In this document: positions 4,965 through 11,499 of the stretch, piece after piece | How the letters are laid out: every line of letters begins with the position of its first letter | How positions within the stretch are numbered: the stretch's first letter is position 1 | DNA from: an uncultured Ruminococcus sp. | GTDB lineage: Bacteria; Bacillota; Clostridia; Oscillospirales; Ruminococcaceae | Direction of reading: 5' to 3' | NCBI GenBank assembly: GCA_947589205.1 | Contig: CANQCJ010000045.1 | Span: forward strand, 1 to 13,006 | Length of the DNA: 13,006 nucleotides | Made by a program: the position numbers and the translations under genes | Notes under the pieces: model-generated | The model's database searches: none | What the model was told of the DNA's origin: nothing | The model's input: the letters and a program-made list of their open reading frames with translations, nothing else

Positions 4965-7017
4965 TTACCTCCGCCCCTTTCAGTATGGTATTAGCGTCGA
5001 TCACCGGGATTATACTGCCGTCTCCGAGTACGCTCGTTCCCGAAAATCCCGATTCCTTAAGTCCGAATCTTGCAAGGTAAGCGGAAAACGGCTTTATTAC
5101 TATCTGCATATCCTCGGTAACGGAATCGGCAAAGAGCGCGGCCTGCGCCGAAGCGTTTTTGCAAAGCAGCATTATCCCGTCGGTAAGGTCTGTTTTGCAG
5201 CCGTTAAGCTTGAATTTTTCGGCAAGCCTTATTATGCGGCAGAATTTTTTCTCCTCGCTTAAATATATCATCTCTTCCCCTTCGGGAGTTACCGTGATAT
5301 TTTCCTCCAAGGGTCTGAATATCTCGCTCAGCTCCGACACCGGCACGGCGTATTCCTGACTGCCGAGCATAAAGCCCATACAGTCGCTCACCGTCAGCGA
5401 CATCGGCACTCTTATCGTAAAAACGCTGCCCTCTCCGAGCTTTGAATCGACGAGCAGCTTTCCGCCGGCTTTTTCAAGATTTTTCTTTACAACGTCCATT
5501 CCGACCCCTCGTCCGGAATATTCCGTTACATCGTCGTTGGTCGAAAAGCCGGGCGCCATTATCAGCTCAAAGCATTCCTTTTCGGTGTACTCCTGCTCAG
5601 GCTTTGTGAGTATGCCGTATTTTTTCGCCTTTGAAAGAAGCACCTGCGCGTCCATTCCGCCGCCGTTGTCGGTAACGGTAACTACTACCTCGTTGGATTC
5701 ATAATGCGCGTTGAGTATTACCTTGGCAGGCTCGGTCTTTCCCGCCGCCGCGCGCTTTTCGGGCATTTCAATGCCGTGGTCGACGGCGTTTCTGACAAGG
5801 TGCATAAGCGGGTCGCCGAGAAGGTCGGCTATTGATTTATCGACCTCGGTGTTTTCTCCCTCAAAAACAAGCGTTACGTTTTTGCCGAGCGTTTTGTTCA
5901 TATCTCTGATAACGCGGTTCATCTTGCTGAACGCGCCGTTTATCGGCACCATTCTTACGCTCATTACCATATCCTGCAATTCGTCCGTCAGCTTTTTAAG
6001 CTCCCGCGAGGATTTATAGAAATTCGGCAGCTCGTTTTTAAACGGTTTAAGATCCGAGCTGTGCAGCACCCCCGACTGCGCGATAACTATTTCCTGCGCA
6101 AGCCTCATAAGCCGATCGAGCTTTTCGACCTTGACCGAGATCATTCCTCCAGATTTGTCATCGGTCTTTTTAGCCGCGGCAGCTTTTGCAGGAGCGGGAG
6201 CTTTTTCCGGCGGCGGTGAAACCGCTGCGGGTGCGGGAGCGGGCTTCGGCGCGGGCTTTTTCTCCGGTCTCGCTACTACCTGCGCCGACTGTACGTTTAT
6301 GCCCGCTTCGAGCATATCGAGCATATTGTCGGTGTTGTCGGTCTTTAGCTTTATGTAAAATCCGTCGGAGGCTACAGCGTCCGACGCGTCGTCCGAATCG
6401 AGATCGTCGGGGAGAGTTTTTATTACCTGAGCCGCCGCCTTTATCTGATTAAGAAGCACCATAGCGCGTATCTCGGGCATAAGGCAGGTCGATTCATAGA
6501 CGACCTTAAAAACAAAAACGTCCGCTTCGTCCTTGTCGTCAAAAAGCAATGCCGCGCCGTTTGCTTCCTCCTGCGGCTGTTCCTCCCGAGCGGCAGCGGC
6601 GGGCGCGCCGCCCTTCATCACCTCGGCAAAGGCGTGTATGCGGTCGATAAGCGCGCTGAAATCCGACAGCGGTATGCTTTCATCGGAAATATTCTCGGTC
6701 TCGTTTTTAAGGCAGTCCGAACCCTCGTAGAGCAGCTCATAAAGCGGAGCTTTTTCATATTTTACCGACGGATCCTCGCGGATAATGAAGAAAAGATCCT
6801 CGAGCGCGTGGGCAAGCTTCGACATATTCTGCAAGCCCATCATCGCCGCCGAACCCTTTACGGTGTGCATTATGCGGAAAATTTCTCCGATATCGTCAGG
6901 CTCGAGCTCGCCGGCTTCCGTTCTTAAAAGTATATCGTCAAGCTTTTCAAGCAGGTCGGTGGTCTCAAAAACAAACATATCCAGCATAGCTTCCATGCCG
7001 GCTTCAAATTTTGCCAT
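4957..7017 (-). CDS. cheA: Chemotaxis histidine kinase CheA
   Basis: Cytoplasmic kinase that autophosphorylates in response to receptors and passes phosphate to CheY and CheB. The product is 686 aa. Domains: P1 phosphotransfer with the phospho-His in IMHTVKGSAAM (H51); a P2-type regulator-binding region (about 165-248); an Ala/Pro/Lys-rich flexible linker (about 250-290); P3 dimerisation (about 292-360); P4 ATPase with N box LVRNAVDHGIE (407-417), G1 TDNGGGM (449-455), F box APGFST (488-493) and G2 GRGVGMD (502-508); and P5 CheW-like domain to the end. All catalytic boxes are intact. The ATG at 7017 is chosen over an in-frame GTG at 7026 because AAGGAG (7028-7033) is too close to the GTG. That site overlaps the stop of the upstream PH-domain gene, 14 bp away. 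Confidence 0.96.
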   Translation of the reverse strand: MAKFEAGMEAMLDMFVFETTDLLEKLDDILLRTEAGELEPDDIGEIFRIMHTVKGSAAMMGLQNMSKLAHALEDLFFIIREDPSVKYEKAPLYELLYEGSDCLKNETENISDESIPLSDFSALIDRIHAFAEVMKGGAPAAAAREEQPQEEANGAALLFDDKDEADVFVFKVVYESTCLMPEIRAMVLLNQIKAAAQVIKTLPDDLDSDDASDAVASDGFYIKLKTDNTDNMLDMLEAGINVQSAQVVARPEKKPAPKPAPAPAAVSPPPEKAPAPAKAAAAKKTDDKSGGMISVKVEKLDRLMRLAQEIVIAQSGVLHSSDLKPFKNELPNFYKSSRELKKLTDELQDMVMSVRMVPINGAFSKMNRVIRDMNKTLGKNVTLVFEGENTEVDKSIADLLGDPLMHLVRNAVDHGIEMPEKRAAAGKTEPAKVILNAHYESNEVVVTVTDNGGGMDAQVLLSKAKKYGILTKPEQEYTEKECFELIMAPGFSTNDDVTEYSGRGVGMDVVKKNLEKAGGKLLVDSKLGEGSVFTIRVPMSLTVSDCMGFMLGSQEYAVPVSELSEIFRPLEENITVTPEGEEMIYLSEEKKFCRIIRLAEKFKLNGCKTDLTDGIMLLCKNASAQAALFADSVTEDMQIVIKPFSAYLARFGLKESGFSGTSVLGDGSIIPVIDANTILKGAEVNG

Positions 7018-7027
7018 TGTCCGCACA

Positions 7028-7033
7028 CTCCTT
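7028..7033 (-). promoter_or_regulatory. Ribosome binding site of cheA
   Basis: AAGGAG on the minus strand, 10 nt before the ATG at 7017 and overlapping the TAA stop (7032-7034) of the upstream gene. An in-frame GTG at 7026 is only 1 nt from it and is therefore an unlikely start. Confidence 0.65.
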
Positions 7034-8567
7034 ATTCAAACATAATATAACCTTCCCGCAGGCAAAGACTGCGTATATCGTCATAGGGCATGAATTTCAG
7101 CTTATGCTGCTTCTTGCTCTCGCCCACCGTGTAGATTATGAGCGTGCAGGTCTTGTTTAAAAGCTGAAAGGGATTGCGGGTTATCCTTATCATGCTGATG
7201 TTGCTTTTCGGCAGAAAAAGCTTGTGGAATTTATACATCCTACAGTAGCTCAGCGAACAGCCCTCGCTGTCAAAGCCGACAGAGGTGTTGAACGCCGCCG
7301 CGACCTTTACCGCACAAAGCCAGATGAGCGGTATGGTTATTATCGCAAAAAGCGCGGTGACCTCTTCTCTTACGTCAGGGAAAAAGTGCTTTATCGTATA
7401 TATCGCCGCAGGCGGCATAAGCGCGTATATTATCGGCAGCGTCGTAAAGCGTCCGATATCCTTTTTGCCGGTGCGCACCTCCGGGCGCGGTCTCGGCAGC
7501 TCGGGGACGAGCATTTTCAGCGAAGCGTTCATCGCGTCGTAGGTGGTTATCGGTATCAGCGCGTTTATCTCTCTGCGCGATTTTCCGTAGCCGGTGCAGT
7601 CGAGCGTTACAGAGCAGATCTTAAAGATCTTCATAAACAGCGTCTGGGTAAGATCGTAGTAATTTATCTTTTCGCGGTTGATGATATGCCTGCGCTTTAT
7701 AAGCGCGCCGCTTTGTATGAAAAATTTATCCTCGCTGCGGGTTATCTTAAACGACCAGTGCCGCGCAAGGGTCGTTATAAACGACATTAACCAGCTCAGC
7801 AGCACGACCGCCGCGAGAGCAAGCACCGCTTTCGGTATCGTTTCCGACAGCTTTAAAAACCGCTCGTCTATCTTTGTAAATTCGCCGTTTATCCTTTCAA
7901 GCACCTCCTGCTCCATTTCCAGACCGATTATCTTATAGGCTTCAAACATAAACGTGCCGTAAAGTATCGCGCCGGAAAGTGCGGAGGAAAACAGCAGCGA
8001 AAAAATGAACAGGTGAGTTCTTTTAGGAGAAAACGAGACCTTTGCAGGCGAATCCTCCGACGCGCTTATAAAATCATAAAGCAGCTCGGCGTTTTTTTGC
8101 GATATTACAAGCTTTATATCCTCTTTTGAAACGGTCTTGGCGTTAGTCTCTATATAAACGGTATGAGCCTTGACGGTGCGGTTCAGCCAGCTCTGGCAAA
8201 AGGAAACGGTCGTAAGCTCGGAAAAATAGACCTTGGTCCTTACCATTCCGAAAAGCCCCGTCCGCGCGGTTATGCCATGACTGTCTATATTAAAGCTTAT
8301 AAACACCCAGCGCAGTACGGCTATAGCAAAAAACGCCGTTATCGCAAGCACGTCCAGCCAGTTTGCGCTTATCCACTGCTGAAAATTAAAGCGTCTTGCA
8401 AGTATCTGCTTTGCAACGGGTATCAGCAGCAGCCAAAGGTTGCGCGAGGTGTAGTCCAGCATTTTTATCGGGTGCTGACGGTGACGAAAAAAACGTCTGA
8501 CCGAAGAGCCTATATCTTTTTTATCAGCCATTTTAGTCAGCATTGCCCCCTTTTGATAATTTTTCAT
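7032..8567 (-). CDS. PH domain-containing membrane protein, YdbT-like
   Basis: Membrane protein of about 511 aa with several bacterial PH (DUF304/bPH_2) modules. Hydrophobic segments lie at about 44-58, 71-88, 187-206, 243-265, 376-391 and 402-424. After each pair comes a beta-rich soluble stretch: FNIDSHGITARTGLFG then KVYFSELTTVSF (about 92-123), FKITRSEDKFFIQSGALIKRRHIIN (about 273-297) and VGFDSEGCSLSYC (about 430-442). The triple repeat of helix pair plus PH-like module matches the Bacillus subtilis YdbT type, which is paired with a shorter YdbS. That pairing is reproduced here by the gene just upstream. The molecular function of the family is poorly known. The start is uncertain: ATG 8567, 8543 or 8531 are all possible. 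I take 8567, which lies 5 bp after the upstream stop; AAGGGG sits just before 8543. Confidence 0.83.
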   Translation of the reverse strand: MKNYQKGAMLTKMADKKDIGSSVRRFFRHRQHPIKMLDYTSRNLWLLLIPVAKQILARRFNFQQWISANWLDVLAITAFFAIAVLRWVFISFNIDSHGITARTGLFGMVRTKVYFSELTTVSFCQSWLNRTVKAHTVYIETNAKTVSKEDIKLVISQKNAELLYDFISASEDSPAKVSFSPKRTHLFIFSLLFSSALSGAILYGTFMFEAYKIIGLEMEQEVLERINGEFTKIDERFLKLSETIPKAVLALAAVVLLSWLMSFITTLARHWSFKITRSEDKFFIQSGALIKRRHIINREKINYYDLTQTLFMKIFKICSVTLDCTGYGKSRREINALIPITTYDAMNASLKMLVPELPRPRPEVRTGKKDIGRFTTLPIIYALMPPAAIYTIKHFFPDVREEVTALFAIITIPLIWLCAVKVAAAFNTSVGFDSEGCSLSYCRMYKFHKLFLPKSNISMIRITRNPFQLLNKTCTLIIYTVGESKKQHKLKFMPYDDIRSLCLREGYIMFE

Positions 8568-8572
8568 GCTTT

Positions 8573-9022
8573 TCAGCCGTCGCGCTCGAGTATAAGCTCG
8601 TTTATTCTTTTTGAGATGGACATAAGATCGCTCTTTTTCATAAAGCATATGAGCATTCTCGAGCCGAGCGCGTTTATCACGGCAAAATTAAAACCGGTGA
8701 AGGAGCCTAACGGCGTTATTATCACCGAAACGCTTTTTATGGAATTTATCGGCATATAGTTGTTTTTGTAGGTTATAAACCCGCCCGCCGAAGCTATCTC
8801 GTTTTTTGTGATTATAAATTTTGAATGCAAAAAATAGTGCGGTATAACTATAAGCGCGATAAGCAGTATTATCACCCACATGATAAGCGAGATAAGCCGC
8901 AGCAGCTCTGTCGGCAGCATCTTTATATAGCGATAGATTATCAAGTCCATCACCGATCCCGCCGCGGCAAGCAATATATAAAAGGTAAGCATAGCCCGCT
9001 TTGCGGGAAGATATTTTTTCAA
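8573..9022 (-). CDS. PH domain-containing membrane protein, YdbS-like
   Basis: Product of 149 aa with two hydrophobic helices (about 10-30 and 42-65) followed by one bacterial PH-like module (about 70-146): HSKFIITKNEIASAGGFI, then NNYMPINSIKSVSV and a C-terminal helix. Size and layout match YdbS of Bacillus, which is encoded next to YdbT as here. The start appears to be TTG at 9022, with AGAGGA 8 nt upstream (9031-9036) immediately after the fumarase stop; there is no ATG close by that keeps the first helix intact. It is followed by the YdbT-like gene after about 5 bp. Role unknown. Co-occurrence of the two suggests they form a membrane complex. Confidence 0.8.
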   Translation of the reverse strand: MKKYLPAKRAMLTFYILLAAAGSVMDLIIYRYIKMLPTELLRLISLIMWVIILLIALIVIPHYFLHSKFIITKNEIASAGGFITYKNNYMPINSIKSVSVIITPLGSFTGFNFAVINALGSRMLICFMKKSDLMSISKRINELILERDG

Positions 9023-9030
9023 AGGACTTT

Positions 9031-9036
9031 TCCTCT
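9031..9036 (-). promoter_or_regulatory. Ribosome binding site supporting a TTG start
   Basis: AGAGGA on the minus strand, directly after the TAG stop of the fumarase gene (9037-9039) and 8 nt before the TTG at 9022. Confidence 0.6.
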
Positions 9037-9879
9037 CTATATGATTATTTCGGCGTGCCTTGTCACATGACAGCCGACGTTTACCGCGACGGGTAATCCC
9101 GCTATGTGCGTCGCCGACTGCTCTATGTTTACGGCAAGACAGGTCTGCGTTCCGCCGAAGCCCTGCGGACCTATGCCGAGACGGTTTATGCGCTCTAACA
9201 TACGCGCTTCAAGCTCCGCATAGAGCGGCTTGGGGTTTCTGACCGAAACGCTTCTGCAAAGCGCTCTTTTTGCAAGCAGCGCGCAAAGCTCGAAATCTCC
9301 GCCGATGCCCACTCCGATAACGATAGGCGGACAGGGGTTAGATCCCGCTTTTGCGCAAACGTCCGTTACAAAATCAACGATCTCGTCCTTTGTCGCAGAC
9401 GGCGTGAACATTTTCATGCGCGACATATTTTCGCTGCCGAAGCCCTTCGGCGCGCAGACGATCCTTACCCTGTCGCCCGAAACGATATCGGCGTGTATAA
9501 CGGCGGGAGTGTTGTCGTTTGTGTTTACCCTTTCAAGCGGGTCGCCCACAACGGATTTTCTTAACAGTCCCTCGGTATAGCCTTTGGAAACGCCCTTGTT
9601 TATCGCTTCATAGAGATTTCCGCCGACAAGGTGGACGTCCTGACCTATCTCGATAAAAATAACAGCCATTCCGGTGTCCTGACAGATAGGCAGACCGGTC
9701 CTTTCAGCCGCGTCGAGGTTAGCGATAATATCGTCGAAAACTCCTCTGCCCACCGGCGAGACCTCTGCTGACGCTCCGCGCTTTATACATTCGCACATAT
9801 CCTCCGGCAAAAGCTTATTCGCCTTTATGCAAAGCCCGCTCACCGCTTCGGTTATCTGCGATACATTTATTTCTCTCAT
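9037..9879 (-). CDS. fumA: Class I fumarate hydratase, alpha subunit (FumA/TtdA N-terminal type)
   Basis: Alpha chain of the oxygen-sensitive [4Fe-4S] hydro-lyase that interconverts fumarate and malate (or, in the TtdA branch, dehydrates tartrate). The 280 aa match the usual length of the separate alpha subunit. The three cluster cysteines are visible in ICQDTG (C66), NPCPPIVIGVGIGG (C183) and NVGCHVTRH (C270). GDPLERVNTNDNTPAVIH (112-129) and GIGPQGFGG (235-243) are also typical. The enzyme needs a beta subunit of roughly 185 aa, usually encoded next door. Here the next gene downstream is the YdbS-like protein and the one upstream is an amidohydrolase, so the partner must lie elsewhere. The ATG at 9879 has AAGGA about 10 nt upstream. 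Fumarase versus tartrate dehydratase cannot be settled from this chain alone. Confidence 0.92.
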   Translation of the reverse strand: MREINVSQITEAVSGLCIKANKLLPEDMCECIKRGASAEVSPVGRGVFDDIIANLDAAERTGLPICQDTGMAVIFIEIGQDVHLVGGNLYEAINKGVSKGYTEGLLRKSVVGDPLERVNTNDNTPAVIHADIVSGDRVRIVCAPKGFGSENMSRMKMFTPSATKDEIVDFVTDVCAKAGSNPCPPIVIGVGIGGDFELCALLAKRALCRSVSVRNPKPLYAELEARMLERINRLGIGPQGFGGTQTCLAVNIEQSATHIAGLPVAVNVGCHVTRHAEIII

Positions 9880-9892
9880 TATAATCCATTCC

Positions 9893-11059
9893 TTACCTAA
9901 AATTATGTCGAACTCTCTCGCCGCCGATAAAGACCTCCTTTGGCGAGCTTAACACCTCAAACGGCGAAGAGCCTTTTTCAAAGATAACGATATCCGCGCG
10001 CTTGCCCGCCTCGAGCGAGCCGCATATATCGTCTATGCCGGCAGCCTCCGCGGCGTTTATCGTCACCGCTTCGAGAGCCTGCTCAAAGCTCATGCCGTGC
10101 TTTATGGCGATCCCTGCGGTCAGCGTAAGATATTCTATCGGCGTTTCGCTGTGGTCGGTGCATATAGCGGTCTTTACTCCCGCGTTTGCAAGTATCCCCG
10201 CGTTAGCCGGCGTAATGTTCGCAAGCTCCGGCTTGCAGGGGTCGCAGATTATCGGACCTATAACGGCGGGACAGCCCTCCCTTGCAAGCTCGTCTGCGAT
10301 AAGATGTCCGTCCGTGCAGTGGATAAGCACGCAGTCGAGATCGAATTCCCTGCTTATCCTGAGCGCCGTGAAAATATCGTCCGCTCGGTGACAGTGAAAA
10401 TGCGCCTTCAGCTTTCTTTTGAGCAGCGGCAGCAGCGCCCCGGAATCCATATCTAGCTCCGGCATATCCGAGCTTTCCTCCGCGTTTGAGATATCCTCAC
10501 CGTACCTGACCGCCTTTGCAAGAGCTTCTCTTATTATCGCGGCGGTAGCCATTCTTGAAGCGGGAGTCTCGTCGCGGTTCATGTAGGTCATTTTCGGGTT
10601 TTCGCCGAGCGCGAATTTTATCCCGACCGTCCGAAGCAACATTTTGTCTATGCGCTTGCCCAAGGTCGACACCGCGATGATGTCGCCCGCTACCGGGTTC
10701 ATCGAGCCGGGAGAGATCACCGCCGCCGTTATGCCCGCCGAACGCGCTTTCTCAAAGCTTGTGTCGAACGGATTTACCGCGTCAATGATCCTCAGCTTTG
10801 CAGAGCAGGGGGAGGATTCCTCGTTAAAGTCCTCGCTTTCTATCCCTACGCCGTTGGTGGTAAGTCCGAGGTGAGTATGCGCGTCTATAAAGCCCGGATA
10901 AACGTCCGCTCCGCGCGCGTCAAGATCCTGCGGACAAACGCTCTCCGGTTCGCCCTCGCGCACCGCTAAAACAAGTCCGTACTTTATTTCAATATACCCG
11001 CGTTCTATCACATCGCGGTATTTATTCATAGTATATATCCTTGCATTGTAAATTATCAT
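9893..11059 (-). CDS. Metal-dependent amidohydrolase, imidazolonepropionase-related
   Basis: Cytoplasmic TIM-barrel hydrolase of the amidohydrolase superfamily, 388 aa. Seen: an N-terminal beta-sandwich piece (YNARIYTMNKYRDVIERGYIEI split over strands), the metal-binding HxH in GFIDAHTHLG (H61, H63), a possible bridging Lys in GIKFALGENPK (K148), AHFHCHRADDI (H220-H224), the second His in LIHCTDGH (H247) and the catalytic Asp in CTDHSETP (D302). The C terminus (GSLEAGKRADIVIF) closes the sandwich domain as in the family. All metal ligands are present, so it should be active. The HxHRADDI element resembles the imidazolonepropionase-related group whose substrates are mostly unknown. There are no histidine-degradation genes around it, so true imidazolonepropionase is unlikely. 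The ATG overlaps the dut stop (ATGA). Confidence 0.86.
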   Translation of the reverse strand: MIIYNARIYTMNKYRDVIERGYIEIKYGLVLAVREGEPESVCPQDLDARGADVYPGFIDAHTHLGLTTNGVGIESEDFNEESSPCSAKLRIIDAVNPFDTSFEKARSAGITAAVISPGSMNPVAGDIIAVSTLGKRIDKMLLRTVGIKFALGENPKMTYMNRDETPASRMATAAIIREALAKAVRYGEDISNAEESSDMPELDMDSGALLPLLKRKLKAHFHCHRADDIFTALRISREFDLDCVLIHCTDGHLIADELAREGCPAVIGPIICDPCKPELANITPANAGILANAGVKTAICTDHSETPIEYLTLTAGIAIKHGMSFEQALEAVTINAAEAAGIDDICGSLEAGKRADIVIFEKGSSPFEVLSSPKEVFIGGERVRHNFR

Positions 11060-11499
11060 AGCTTTCCCGTACTCCCGAAGCCGCCCTCTCCCCGCGGGGT
11101 ATCGTCAAGCTCCTCCGCCTGCTCTATCTCGGGGAAAACCACCGGCGCGGCTATAAGCTGCGCTATCCTCTCTCCCGGAGAAATTTCATACGCCGTCTCG
11201 GAAAAATTATGCAGCGGCACTATTATCTCTCCGCGATAGTCGAGATCGACCACTCCCACGCTGTTTATAAGCGCGATACCGTGCTTCATGGCGAGCGAGG
11301 AACGCGCGTATACGAGCAGCACATATCCGTCTGCCGCTTCAAGCGAAACGGCTATGCCGGCGGGAACGGGCAGTGTCTGACCCGGTAATATTTTCATCGG
11401 TCCGTCAATACAGGCAAACAGGTCGCAGCCCGCGCTCCCCTGCGTCATGCGCTTTGGCAGCACAGCGTTTTCTCTTAGTTTTTTAACTCTCAGCTTCAT
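11056..11499 (-). CDS. dut: dUTP diphosphatase (trimeric dUTPase)
   Basis: Hydrolyses dUTP to dUMP and pyrophosphate, keeping uracil out of DNA and feeding dTMP synthesis. At 147 aa it has the usual length of the homotrimeric type. All five motifs are visible in order: GSAGCDLFA (21-29), YARSSLAMKHG (64-74), NSVGVVDLDYRGEI (79-92, with the catalytic Asp at D85), ISPGERIAQLI (106-116) and the C-terminal P-loop-like RGEGGFGSTG (136-145), which closes over the active site of a neighbouring subunit. The gene is complete. Its ATG overlaps the stop of the U32 gene and its stop overlaps the start of the amidohydrolase gene, both as ATGA, so all three are translationally coupled. No phage genes surround it, so it is best read as the housekeeping enzyme. 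Confidence 0.95.
   Translation of the reverse strand: MKLRVKKLRENAVLPKRMTQGSAGCDLFACIDGPMKILPGQTLPVPAGIAVSLEAADGYVLLVYARSSLAMKHGIALINSVGVVDLDYRGEIIVPLHNFSETAYEISPGERIAQLIAAPVVFPEIEQAEELDDTPRGEGGFGSTGKL

Noticed and set aside
3730..5262. A 510-codon open frame on the plus strand opposite cheR, cheW and cheA
   Set aside because: It lies entirely antisense to strongly conserved genes, its translation shows no domain, and it has no convincing ribosome binding site. It is a by-product of codon bias on the other strand.
6131..6358. A Gly/Ala-rich plus-strand open frame opposite the cheA linker
   Set aside because: The composition simply mirrors the Ala/Pro/Lys-rich linker of CheA on the minus strand.
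7224..7790. Arg/Tyr-rich plus-strand open frame opposite the YdbT-like gene
   Set aside because: Shadow of the minus-strand gene; composition is unnatural and there is no start signal.
11056..11499. dut as a sign of a prophage
   Set aside because: It is flanked on both sides by coupled housekeeping-type genes and no phage gene is present.
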